Assembly (NCBI RefSeq): GCF_001310275.1
Contig: NZ_LGYZ01000027.1
Location: 124,001-188,000, forward strand
DNA: 64,000 nucleotides
Origin: Nocardia arizonensis
GTDB lineage: Bacteria; Actinomycetota; Actinomycetes; Mycobacteriales; Mycobacteriaceae
Direction of reading: 5' to 3'
The notes below the pieces were generated by a model, which was not told the DNA's origin, did not search any database, and saw only the letters and a program-made list of their open reading frames with translations. This document shows positions 42,254 through 50,100 of this stretch, piece after piece. A program made the translations under genes and the position numbers. Position 1 is the first letter of the stretch; each line of letters opens with the position of its first letter.

Positions 42254-43149
42254 AGTGAGCCTTTTTCATCCTCGTTCGGCGGTACGGAGTTCGCGGTCTT
42301 GCAAAACGTGGATGGCTTTGGCGAGTTGACCGGCCTTGTACGGGCAGCAGCGCAGTTTCCGCAGGATCTTCCAGCTATTGAGCTGGGCGATCGCGCGTTC
42401 GCCGCGGCCGCGTAGCCGGGCGTGGGCACGTTTGGCGGCCTTCTGCGAGACCGGCTTGTTCTTGCCCTTGTACGGCGTGAGCAGCGTTTCCGCGCCTTGA
42501 TATCCCTTGTCGCCCAAAGTGGTCCAGCCATCGCGTCGCAAGGTGGTGAGGATCTGCCGGATCCGGGCGGCGGTGAGGTCGTGCACACTGCCGGGCAACG
42601 CACCCGACACCCACACCGCGTTCCCGTCCGGAGTGGAGATGACCTGCACGTTCATGCCGTGGCGCCGGTGTTTGCCGGAGTAGAACGGACGATCTGCGGC
42701 GACCCGATCGATCGGGATCGACGTGCCGTCGAGAATCAGATATTCGTGACCTTCGGCTCTGGCTCGCGCCAACGCTTTCCGCAGTCCCGGAGACCGTTCG
42801 GCCGGCAGTTCCACGGTCTCCTCGACATACCGCCACGCGGTGCTGGTCGAGACATCGAACCCGGCGCTCAGCTCGCTGTAGGTTTCGCCTTTGCGCAGGT
42901 AGACCAGCACGAGCAAAGCCTGGCGTCCATGGTTGAGCCGCCGCCACGGCGAACCGATCCGCACCCGGTGCCGGCGGATCATCCCGGACAGGTAGGTGAG
43001 TGTCTGGCGTGACAATGACAGCGCGGCACGGTAGAACAGCATCGAAGCCCTTGGTATTCAGGTGTTTTGGTCGATAGCTGATCTACCAGGGGCTTCGCCA
43101 TATCCACAAATGACACGCCGTGCGGGACAACGGACCTCACGAGCTCACT
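42254..43149 (-). mobile_element. IS5-type insertion sequence (ends tentative)
   Basis: One transposase gene occupies nearly all of this interval. A short inverted match AGTGAGC (42254-42260) / GCTCACT (43143-43149) would give an element of about 0.9 kb, the right size for an IS5-family IS. The match is only 7 bp and no target duplication is clear, so the borders are provisional. The right side runs straight into a 5'-truncated IPT/TIG gene. Confidence 0.5.
42266..43042 (-). CDS. IS5-family transposase (DDE, HARBI1-like)
   Basis: The 258-residue transposase is full length and uninterrupted. An N-terminal helix-turn-helix part (YSELSAGFDVSTSTAWRYVEE, about residues 58-78) is followed by the DDE domain: first Asp in LILDGTSIPID, second Asp in LGDKGYQGAE, and Glu in RGRGERAIAQLNSWKILR. 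It resembles the DDE_Tnp_4 transposases of actinobacterial IS5-group elements. An intact frame suggests a recent or still active copy. The terminal repeats could not be fixed with confidence. Confidence 0.88.
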   Translation of the reverse strand: MLFYRAALSLSRQTLTYLSGMIRRHRVRIGSPWRRLNHGRQALLVLVYLRKGETYSELSAGFDVSTSTAWRYVEETVELPAERSPGLRKALARARAEGHEYLILDGTSIPIDRVAADRPFYSGKHRRHGMNVQVISTPDGNAVWVSGALPGSVHDLTAARIRQILTTLRRDGWTTLGDKGYQGAETLLTPYKGKNKPVSQKAAKRAHARLRGRGERAIAQLNSWKILRKLRCCPYKAGQLAKAIHVLQDRELRTAERG

Positions 43150-44778
43150 CTGAGCGCGGCGGTCAGTTTCGGTGGGACTCCGGCGGTGTCGTTCACAGTG
43201 GTCTCCGCAACGCAGATCACGGCGATAGTCCCGGCGGGTGTGGGCACGGTGCAGGTCACGGTGGTGACTCCGGGTGGTGTCTCGGCGGGCCGCCCCTACA
43301 CGTATCTGCCGGTGCCGACACTCACGGCACTCACCCCGAACCAAGGCCCGATCACCGGTGGTAACACCGTCACGTTGACCGGAACCGGATTCACCCGCGT
43401 CACCACGGTCAGTTTCGGTGGCATCCTGGCGAGTTCGTTCACGGTGGTGTCGGATACGCAGGTCACCGCGATCGCTCCGGCGGGAGGTCTCGGGTCGGTC
43501 GGTGTCACGGTCACCAGCCCGGGCGGCACCAGCAACGGCATCCTCTATAGCTATGTCGCAGCGCCCACGCTGGGCGCCGTCACCCCGAACGCGGGCCCGG
43601 CCACCGGTGGCAACACCGTCATTCTGACCGGCACCGATCTCACCGGTGCGTCGGTGGTGAGTTTCGGTGGGGTTGCGGCGGTGTCGTTCACGGTGGTCTC
43701 CGCAACGCAGATCACGGTTATCGCTCCGGCGGGTACCGGGACGGTGCAGGTCACCATCACGACCCCCGGCGGCACCACAGCCGGTCGCCCCTACACCTAC
43801 GTCCCCGCGCCAATCCTGACCGGGCGGAGCCCGAGTGTCGGCCGCGCCGCTGGCGGCAACATCGTCACTTTGACCGGCACGAATCTGACCGGAACGACCG
43901 CCGTGTCGTTCGGGACGACGGCGGCGACGTCGTTCACGGTGGTGTCGGATACGCAGGTCAGGGCCACGGCTCCCGCCGGCACAGGCGTGGTCGCCATCAC
44001 GGTCACCACCCCGGGCGGTGGCAGTAACCCGTTGACCTACACCTATGTATCGATCACCTCGATCAATCCCGCGCAGGGACCCACGAGCGGTGGGACGACA
44101 GTGACAATCACGGGTGCTGGGTTCACCGGGGCGACCGGGGTTTCCTTCAACAGCGCTCGTCCGACGTTCACGGTCGACTCCGACACACAGATCACGGTGA
44201 CCACGCTGCCAACGTCCGCGGGAACGGTCCAGGTCAGCGTCAGAACACCGAACGGCGACAGCAACAGTGTCCCGTTCACGTTCGTCGCGGCGCCGATCCT
44301 GTTCCTACTCATCCCGGGAACGGGTTCGGCCGCGGGTGGCGATTCGGTTGTGCTGACAGGCACACACTTCACCGGGGCGACGACGGTTTCCTTCGGCGGC
44401 ACCCCGGCAACGTCGTTCACGGTCGATTCCGACACGCAGATCACCGCGGTCGCTTCTGCTCGCGCCGGAAATATCACAATCAGTGTCCGTGTCATCACCG
44501 CAGGTGGGACCAGCAACCCGCTGCTCTATTCGTATCGCCCGCAGCTGGATTCCTCGAGCCCGAACTCGGGGCCACCCGGAACATCGGTAGCGCTGGGAGG
44601 CGTAGGGTTCACCGGCGCGACCGGAGTGTTCTTCGGCGGTGTGACAGTGCCGTCGTTCACCGTTGTGTCCGACTCGCAAATCACCACAACCAGCCCTCTG
44701 CATGTCCCCGGCACAGTCGACGTCACCGTCATCAATGCCGTGGGCAGCAGCGACGGTGTCCCCTACACCTACCCCTGA
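43120..44778 (+). CDS. IPT/TIG-repeat protein, 5'-truncated at the insertion sequence
   Basis: Six complete IPT/TIG repeats of about 80 residues are preceded by an incomplete one. Normal repeats open with P-x5-P-x2-GP-x2-GG-x-T-V; the first here starts abruptly with LSAAVSFGGTPAVSFT, i.e. halfway. The insertion sequence lies directly upstream, and the missing part is not found on its other side. The gene has evidently lost its true start together with any signal peptide. The GTG at 43120 lies between the transposase and the repeat, without a good ribosome binding site, and may not be used. The intact, shorter relative is at 776-1510. Confidence 0.7.
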   Translation: MRDNGPHELTLSAAVSFGGTPAVSFTVVSATQITAIVPAGVGTVQVTVVTPGGVSAGRPYTYLPVPTLTALTPNQGPITGGNTVTLTGTGFTRVTTVSFGGILASSFTVVSDTQVTAIAPAGGLGSVGVTVTSPGGTSNGILYSYVAAPTLGAVTPNAGPATGGNTVILTGTDLTGASVVSFGGVAAVSFTVVSATQITVIAPAGTGTVQVTITTPGGTTAGRPYTYVPAPILTGRSPSVGRAAGGNIVTLTGTNLTGTTAVSFGTTAATSFTVVSDTQVRATAPAGTGVVAITVTTPGGGSNPLTYTYVSITSINPAQGPTSGGTTVTITGAGFTGATGVSFNSARPTFTVDSDTQITVTTLPTSAGTVQVSVRTPNGDSNSVPFTFVAAPILFLLIPGTGSAAGGDSVVLTGTHFTGATTVSFGGTPATSFTVDSDTQITAVASARAGNITISVRVITAGGTSNPLLYSYRPQLDSSSPNSGPPGTSVALGGVGFTGATGVFFGGVTVPSFTVVSDSQITTTSPLHVPGTVDVTVINAVGSSDGVPYTYP

Positions 44779-45043
44779 CCGCGGGGCCTTCAGCCGAAAT
44801 GGCGAATCCCGCCAGGTCGGTGACTCCGAAGTGCTGCGGCTTCCGCGGCGATGGTCGTGCCGGCGGGCACTGTAGCGGGTGCCGATTCCGCGGCACCCGC
44901 ACCGGCCGGCCCCGCCGACACCGCAAGTCGAACTCGGACTCGTCGCCCGAAACCTGCTCGATGAGAGCGAGACCGGGACCGGAAGATGCGCCGGTGGTGC
45001 ATCCGATTCCGCTGCGGGGGGCGATCCAGCGGGGGAACTGTCA
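44779..45043. other. Gap without recognisable gene
   Basis: The stretch lies between the IPT/TIG gene and the alpha/beta-hydrolase relic. Together with 45218-45312 it makes a 534-bp area whose only protein-like content is that relic. Confidence 0.35.
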
Positions 45044-45217
45044 CTACCCGATGTGCCGCCGGAGGAATTCGAGAGTGACGCTTTCGAAGGCGTTCTTCGC
45101 TTCGAGCATGACCCAGTGGCCGCAGCGGGGGAAGACGTGGACTTCGGCACGGGGCGGGTAGTCGGACTGGGCCGTGTGTCGTTGCTGGGCTTCGAAGGCG
45201 GCTGCCGCAGGCTAGAA
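45044..45217 (-). pseudogene. Relic: C-terminal 55 residues of an alpha/beta hydrolase
   Basis: Read on the minus strand the frame gives AAAFEAQQRHTAQSDYPPRA, then VHVFPRCGHWVMLEAKNAFE and a short VTLEFLRRHIG-stop tail. This is the standard end of alpha/beta hydrolases, with the catalytic histidine in the GHW motif. The frame is closed by a stop immediately upstream, and no N-terminal part exists between it and the ArsR gene. It is therefore a broken gene whose remainder was deleted. Confidence 0.65.
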
Positions 45218-45312
45218 CACGTTCTTGTTCGGTGACTGTGAGGTGCGTGACCGTGCTACCGATGTGTCCGTCGAAGAGAAGCGGTAGGCAGTGAAGAGCG
45301 GCAGGTGGATGA

Positions 45313-45993
45313 TCAGAGCTCGGTGTCCATGCCGAGGAGTTCGCGCAGGGCGGTGTGCCCCGCGGGGGTGACCGCGACCGCGCGGCCGCTGCCTGTGCGG
45401 CGGATCCATTCGCGGGTGAAGAGCTGCGCGCAGATGCGCGCTCCGGCGGCACCCGCGAGGTGATATCGGCGCTCGGTCCAGTCCGGACACGGACGGGTGA
45501 GGGGGCGTGCCGATCGGTGGGCCGCATCGGCGGGCATCTGGATCGCCAGCCACTCGGCGCCCGCGTCGGTGAGCGCGAAGTCGTCGGTGAGCAGATCGCG
45601 GGCGCGCATCGCGTCGGCGATGGCGACACCGAGTCGGCCCGCGAGGTGGTCGTAGCAGGTCCGCGCGCGGGCGTGGGCCGCGGCGCTGGTGGCGGCGCGC
45701 AGTGTGGGCGCGGGCCGGGTCGGTCCGAGGTAACCGAGCATGGCTTCGAGAAGGTCTGCGGCCCGCGGGCCAGCCAAGCGGAGGTAGCGGTGTCTGCCCC
45801 GGCGCTGTTCGACCAGCAGTCCGCCGTCCACGAGACGGGACAGGTGTTCGCTGGCGGTGGACGGCGCGATGGACGCCGCGGCGGCGAGTTCGACGGCGGT
45901 CCAGGCGCGACCGTCGAGCAGGCACAGACACAGTTGGGCGCGGCTGCGGTCGGACAGCAGCGCCGCCAGCTCGGCCAGTTCCCGTGCGGACAT
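45313..45993 (-). CDS. ArsR-family transcriptional regulator
   Basis: The ~226-residue protein has an N-terminal winged helix of the ArsR/SmtB type (about residues 5-80): LAALLSDRSRAQLCLCLLDG, then IAPSTASEHLSRLVDGGLLVEQRRGRHRYLRL (recognition helix and wing). The C-terminal ~140 residues are an additional domain common in long actinobacterial ArsR proteins; no metal-binding cysteine box (CxC) is seen, so a metal sensor is unlikely. It is divergent from the P450-like/PEP-mutase fusion gene with ~65 bp between starts, the usual layout for a local regulator. An alternative GTG start at 46017 exists. Confidence 0.8.
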   Translation of the reverse strand: MSARELAELAALLSDRSRAQLCLCLLDGRAWTAVELAAAASIAPSTASEHLSRLVDGGLLVEQRRGRHRYLRLAGPRAADLLEAMLGYLGPTRPAPTLRAATSAAAHARARTCYDHLAGRLGVAIADAMRARDLLTDDFALTDAGAEWLAIQMPADAAHRSARPLTRPCPDWTERRYHLAGAAGARICAQLFTREWIRRTGSGRAVAVTPAGHTALRELLGMDTEL

Positions 45994-46058
45994 GCCGTCA
46001 TTGTCGCGCGCCGACACTTCGGCCGTCGCCGAACCGTTTCGGGGATACCGTCACCGCC

Positions 46059-47333
46059 ATGTTCGAACTTCCTGTTCCGGCGGTGCCCGACGCCGCTCAC
46101 GGCGTTGCCTGGTTGCGCGCCAACGTCGTTCGCTTCAGTGAGGGCGCAGCCCATACGCGCCGACGGGCGCTGGTCGAGGCGGAGTTGTCCCGCATCGACC
46201 TCGAGCGCTTGCGCCGCGCCGACGGGCACCACGTCCTCGCGCTGGCCGAGGCGATGGGAGTGACGGTATCGCTGTCCGACGTTCGGGCCGTGGCCGCCTG
46301 CTATCAGCCGCACCTGCCGATCACCGACGACGCCGACGCGGCCGTGGCGCGACTGGTCACCGCGTTCGGCGGTGTCGCCGACGAAACGACCGCCAACCGT
46401 ATCGGCCTGCTTGTGCAGGCGTGCGACGCGACCGCTGCGCTCATCGAGGGCCGCAATCCACCCGTTCCGGCGACCCGCCGGATCGCCGAGGACGGCTCGA
46501 CGGTGGATGTCGATCTGACCGGGCGCCCGTTCGGCCGGGGACGACACGCCTGTCCGGGGCGGGCACACGCGACGGCGTTGGCGCGCGGACGATTCCATCG
46601 CCTGCACGACGGGCCGGACCCGCTGGTACTGCCCAATGCCTGGGATTTCGCCACCGCCGCCGCGTTGGTCGACGCCGGATTCCCCGCCATTGGCACGACC
46701 AGTCTCGGCATCGCCGCCTCCCACGGTGTCGCCGACGCCGCGGGGGCGACTCGCGTCGAAACCCTCGCGCTGGCCCGCCGGCTCGCGCGGTTGCCGGTTC
46801 CGGTGACGGTCGACATCGAATCCGGATTCGGCGTCGACCCGCGCGAGCTGGCGGCCGAACTATGGGAGATCGGCATCGCCGGGGTGAACGTCGAGGACGC
46901 GGCGGGTGATCCCGCCGAGCACGCGCGGATCGTCACCGGATTGAAGGACGGCGCGCCCGGTCTGTTCGTCAACGCCCGTATCGACACCTATTGGCTCGGC
47001 GTGTCCCGTGAGACGACCCTGGCGCGTGCCACGCGCTACGTCGACGCGGGGGCGGACGGCATCTTCGTGCCGAATATGGTCGCCGACCGGGAGATAGCGG
47101 CGGCGGTCGCCGCCGTCCCGGTGCCGGTGAACGTGCTGGCCCAACGACCGGTCCACGAACTGGCGCGGTGGGGTGTCCGGCGCGTCAGTACCGGATCGCT
47201 GCTGCATCGCGCGGCCCTCGCCGCGGCCGTCCGCTGCGCGGTCGGCGTGCGCGAGGGTGGGAAACCCTCCGCGGCAATCGGATACGACGAGGTCCAAGAG
47301 CTGGTACGGCGTTATGGGTCGACAGTCGAATGA
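46059..47333 (+). CDS. Fusion of a shrunken P450-like domain with a PEP-mutase/isocitrate-lyase domain
   Basis: This 424-residue protein combines two units. Residues ~1-175 look like an abbreviated cytochrome P450: LLVQACDATAALIEG resembles the I helix and FGRGRHACPGR with Cys165 is the haem-thiolate loop, but the part that should lie between them, including ExxR, is missing. Residues ~180-424 are a TIM barrel of the isocitrate lyase/PEP mutase superfamily (LPNAWDFATAAALVDAGFPAIGTTS, PVTVDIESGFG, GVNVEDAAGD, VNARIDTYW), of the oxaloacetate hydrolase or carboxyvinyl-phosphonate type; the KKCGH lyase motif is absent. The reaction is unknown. It is divergent from an ArsR regulator. Confidence 0.75.
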   Translation: MFELPVPAVPDAAHGVAWLRANVVRFSEGAAHTRRRALVEAELSRIDLERLRRADGHHVLALAEAMGVTVSLSDVRAVAACYQPHLPITDDADAAVARLVTAFGGVADETTANRIGLLVQACDATAALIEGRNPPVPATRRIAEDGSTVDVDLTGRPFGRGRHACPGRAHATALARGRFHRLHDGPDPLVLPNAWDFATAAALVDAGFPAIGTTSLGIAASHGVADAAGATRVETLALARRLARLPVPVTVDIESGFGVDPRELAAELWEIGIAGVNVEDAAGDPAEHARIVTGLKDGAPGLFVNARIDTYWLGVSRETTLARATRYVDAGADGIFVPNMVADREIAAAVAAVPVPVNVLAQRPVHELARWGVRRVSTGSLLHRAALAAAVRCAVGVREGGKPSAAIGYDEVQELVRRYGSTVE

Positions 47334-47384
47334 TCGGTCCGTCGGAGGCGAAGGGGCGGTTCGCGAATTCCGGGTGACCGAGGA

Positions 47385-47413
47385 TTGTTATTACATACGA
47401 TCGTATGTATTGT
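47385..47413 (+). promoter_or_regulatory. Promoter with a perfect 18-bp palindromic operator
   Basis: TTGTTA (47385-47390) and TATTGT (47408-47413) are spaced by 17 nt. The perfect palindrome TACATACGATCGTATGTA (47392-47409) fills the spacer. It precedes a three-gene operon ending in a TetR regulator, so autoregulation is the simple reading. Confidence 0.8.
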
Positions 47414-47462
47414 TTGGGTGGGTGATGACACCCGACTTGCCCAGTGATCGAGGGGTGCACTG

Positions 47463-47717
47463 ATGGATGGTCGTCGGATGTTCGAGTTGGCGCAGGAGTT
47501 GGCCGTGGCCGAGAGCGCGGGGGATGTGCCCGCGGCATTGGCGTTGATGTGTTCGGATATGGTGCTGGAGACGCCGGCGTTCGGCATCACCGCGTGCGGG
47601 ATCGAGCAGAACGAGCGGGCCTTGCGGCTGTTCTCGGCGACCTTCCCGGACTGCCGGGTCGAGTTGACGGGACACGCCGACGACGGTGTGAGCTTGGTCT
47701 GCTGGGGGACCGCGTGA
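47463..47717 (+). CDS. SnoaL/NTF2-like protein, C-terminally shortened
   Basis: The 84-residue protein begins like SnoaL-type NTF2 folds (ELAVAESAGDVPAALALMCSDMVLETPAFG, PDCRVELTGHADDG) but stops after LVCWGTA, where relatives continue with about 45 more residues forming the last two strands. The stop lies 1 bp before the DUF3237 start. An open barrel would probably not fold like the family, so the gene may be a remnant kept as leader of the operon. ATG with GAGGGG upstream. Confidence 0.6.
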   Translation: MDGRRMFELAQELAVAESAGDVPAALALMCSDMVLETPAFGITACGIEQNERALRLFSATFPDCRVELTGHADDGVSLVCWGTA

Positions 47718-47718
47718 C

Positions 47719-48162
47719 ATGGACGCTCGAATTCGTACCGCCCAAAAGATCGACACCGCAGAACTTTTCGATATCGTCGTCGATCTGGAACCGCGACTGG
47801 ACTTCGGTGCGGGACCCCTCGGGCGCAGGGTGCTGTTCCGGGCGGCGGGCGGATCCTTCGAGGGGGAGCGACTGCGCGGCACGGTGGTCACGGGCGGGGG
47901 CGATTGGGCGCTGTTCCGGCCGGATGGGACCATGCTGCTCGATGTGCGGCTCACGCTGCGCACCGACGACGAGGAATTGGTGCACATGACCTATCAGGGC
48001 CGGTGGGTCCGCTCGATCGACCCGGAGCGCGGATACTTCCGTACCGCACCGCTGTTCGAGACCGGTTCGACCCGCTACGGCTGGCTCAACGACATCGTCT
48101 GTGTCGGAACGGGATACCTGGTCGACGGCGGGGTCGCCTACCATGTCGAGCAGGTACTGTGA
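47719..48162 (+). CDS. DUF3237 family protein
   Basis: The 147-residue protein is a typical DUF3237 beta-barrel: LEPRLDFGAGPLGRRVLF, GGSFEGERLRGTVVTGGGDW, LDVRLTLRTDDEELVHMTYQG, YFRTAPLFETG and YGWLNDIVCVGTG in order. The family often lies beside catabolic or redox enzymes and TetR regulators and has no assigned activity. It overlaps the TetR gene by 4 nt and follows the SnoaL-like gene by 1 bp, so the three are one translation-coupled unit. Confidence 0.85.
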   Translation: MDARIRTAQKIDTAELFDIVVDLEPRLDFGAGPLGRRVLFRAAGGSFEGERLRGTVVTGGGDWALFRPDGTMLLDVRLTLRTDDEELVHMTYQGRWVRSIDPERGYFRTAPLFETGSTRYGWLNDIVCVGTGYLVDGGVAYHVEQVL

Positions 48163-48770
48163 GCACCGCCGAGTCGGCCGGACCGGGCGACGGCAGACTG
48201 CGGCGCGGTGCGCGCTCGCGCGGCATCATCACCCGCCACGCCGTAGATATCGCCTCGGTGGACGGACTCGGCGGAATCAGTTTCGGTCGCCTCGCCGACG
48301 AACTCGAGATCAGCAAGGCCGGAATCCAGACGCTGTTCCGTACGAAGGAGAATCTGCAACTCGCCACGGCGCGGACGGCGGGCGAGGTATTCGTCGACGA
48401 GGTCATTGAACCGGCCGTGAACGCGCCCGAGGGAATGGCCCGTCTGCGGGCCCTGATCGACCGCTGGATCGACTACGCCGAGCGGCCGCTGTTTCCCGGC
48501 GGATGTTTCTGGAGTGCCAACCTGCCGGAGTTCGACAGCCACCCGGGTCCGATCCGCGACCTGCTGCTGCTCCAGCACCGCGCCTGGTTGGCAACCCTCG
48601 CGCGGCAACTGCGAGCGTCCTCGGTCGAGCCGGTAGCGGGCAGCACGGAGATCGACGCGAGGGTTTTCCAGATCGACGCGCTGCTGAAGGGCGCGAATAT
48701 CGCACTACGCCTCGGCGCGGATGACGCCGTCCCGCTGCTACGAACGGCGCTCGCGGCGCTTGTCCCGTAG
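48159..48770 (+). CDS. TetR-family transcriptional regulator
   Basis: The 203-residue regulator has the N-terminal HTH (GIITRHAVDIASVDGLGGIS, LADELEISKAGIQTLFRTKE; residues ~20-65) and a TetR_C-like helical domain with FPGGCFWSANLPEFDSHPGPIRD, a motif seen in the YxaF/TetR_C_16-like groups. GTG start in a GTGA overlap with the DUF3237 gene. The perfect 18-bp palindrome in the operon promoter is its likely operator; the inducer is unknown. Confidence 0.87.
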   Translation: MSTAESAGPGDGRLRRGARSRGIITRHAVDIASVDGLGGISFGRLADELEISKAGIQTLFRTKENLQLATARTAGEVFVDEVIEPAVNAPEGMARLRALIDRWIDYAERPLFPGGCFWSANLPEFDSHPGPIRDLLLLQHRAWLATLARQLRASSVEPVAGSTEIDARVFQIDALLKGANIALRLGADDAVPLLRTALAALVP

Positions 48771-48821
48771 GGGTTGTTCGAGGAGGTCGTATGTTCCGGC
48801 GAACGTGATGACGGACATGTG

Positions 48822-49838
48822 TTACGGCGCGTCGAGCACCGGCTCGAACAGCCGCCACGCCGCGTGCAGATCCTGTTCCCAGTACGGCCACGAGTGGGTG
48901 CCCGCGGGACGCAGCGAGACGGTCGCCGGTATACCGAGTTCGGCGAGGCGCTCGCCGAATTGCCGGGTGCAGTGCGCGGCGATGGCCTCCAGTCCGCCGC
49001 CGAGCGCGACCCGGTCGACATAGGCGGCGGGGTCGGGAAGGGTCGGGTCGCCGGGAGTGTCGCGGTCGCCGGGCAGTCCGGTCCCGGCGGAGAGATAGAG
49101 CGCGGTGCCGCGCAGGTTCTCGGCGCGCACGTAGGGATCGTTGGCGGTCCACGCGGGATCGGACGGATCGCCCCACATATTGTCCGGGTCGCCGCCGTGC
49201 CCGGCGACGATCGCGTCGACCACCGCGCGGCCGAGTGGATCGCTGACGCGCGCGCAGCCCGACAGCGAACCGACCGCGCGATACAGTCCGGGCGCGGCGA
49301 GGGCGGTTTGCAGGACCGCGGTCGCGCCCATGGAGATGCCGACGACGGCGTTGTGTCCGTTGCCGTGGAAGGCCGAGTCCACGATCGGGGGCAGTTCGCG
49401 GGTGAGGAAGGTGGTCCAGCGCTGGCGACCCAGCACCGGATCGTCGGCGCGCCAGTCGGTGAAGTAGCTGCCTGCCCCGCCGAAGGGAACCACGACGGTG
49501 ACCTGCCGGTCACGGAAGAACTCGGCGACATCGGTCCTGTTGAGCCAGTTCCCGTCCGCGCCGCCGTCGACGCCGTTGAGCAGATAGAGGGTGGGCGCCG
49601 GGGCGCTCGGATCGGCCGCGGGCAGGACGCGCACGGTGACCTCGTGATCCATCGCCGCGGAGTGGAGGGTCAGCCGCAGCTCGCGCCCCGGGCCGGGCGC
49701 GCGGTCGATGAGGTGGGCCCGCGTCGGCACGGGGACCGCCGGATCAGCGTGCGACGTGCCCGGACATGCGCCGAAGATCGATAGGGCCACCATGATTCGG
49801 GCAATTCCCCCGCACCATGGTGAGCTGGTCGATCCCAT
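48822..49838 (-). CDS. Secreted mycolyltransferase-like esterase (antigen 85 family)
   Basis: The 338-residue protein starts with a signal peptide (ARIMVALSIFGACPG, cleavage near SHA-DP). The alpha/beta-hydrolase body has TLYLLNGVDGG, the YFTDWR segment, the nucleophile Ser in VVGISMGATA and the catalytic His in PAGTHSWPYW. This is the pattern of corynebacterial/mycobacterial Ag85 mycolyltransferases, which move mycolic acids onto trehalose and arabinogalactan outside the membrane. GGAAGGTG precedes the ATG. It is divergent from a paralogue at 50101. An upstream in-frame extension runs antisense to that paralogue and is not used. Confidence 0.86.
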   Translation of the reverse strand: MGSTSSPWCGGIARIMVALSIFGACPGTSHADPAVPVPTRAHLIDRAPGPGRELRLTLHSAAMDHEVTVRVLPAADPSAPAPTLYLLNGVDGGADGNWLNRTDVAEFFRDRQVTVVVPFGGAGSYFTDWRADDPVLGRQRWTTFLTRELPPIVDSAFHGNGHNAVVGISMGATAVLQTALAAPGLYRAVGSLSGCARVSDPLGRAVVDAIVAGHGGDPDNMWGDPSDPAWTANDPYVRAENLRGTALYLSAGTGLPGDRDTPGDPTLPDPAAYVDRVALGGGLEAIAAHCTRQFGERLAELGIPATVSLRPAGTHSWPYWEQDLHAAWRLFEPVLDAP

Positions 49839-50100
49839 CTGGCGCACCTTCCGTCCGGAGATGTGTTGTCGGACAGGGTAACTCCGGGTAGGTGGGAAAC
49901 CAGACCGTAGCGGGGTGTCTGCGAGCGGCCCCAAATCGGCTGCGCCGCCTTTGTTAGCCGGCACAAGGTCAGGTGACATGCCTGGATCGCCGACGGGTAG
50001 ATGTTGTTGACTCGCATCGAATTCGATCATTCTCAGCGTGTCGGTCGGCGGCGTCGGCGTCGACGGACCGACCGGTGCGCCTTCTCGGGATCGGAGTGCG

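Noticed and set aside
43050..43110. GAAGCCC...GGGGCTTC as the terminal inverted repeat of the insertion sequence
   Set aside because: Both arms lie on the same side of the transposase and no partner exists near 42.2 kb, so it cannot be the pair of IS ends.
44790..46724. A 644-codon minus-strand open frame
   Set aside because: It crosses the ArsR gene in another frame and runs antisense to the fusion gene; no protein-like segments of its own.
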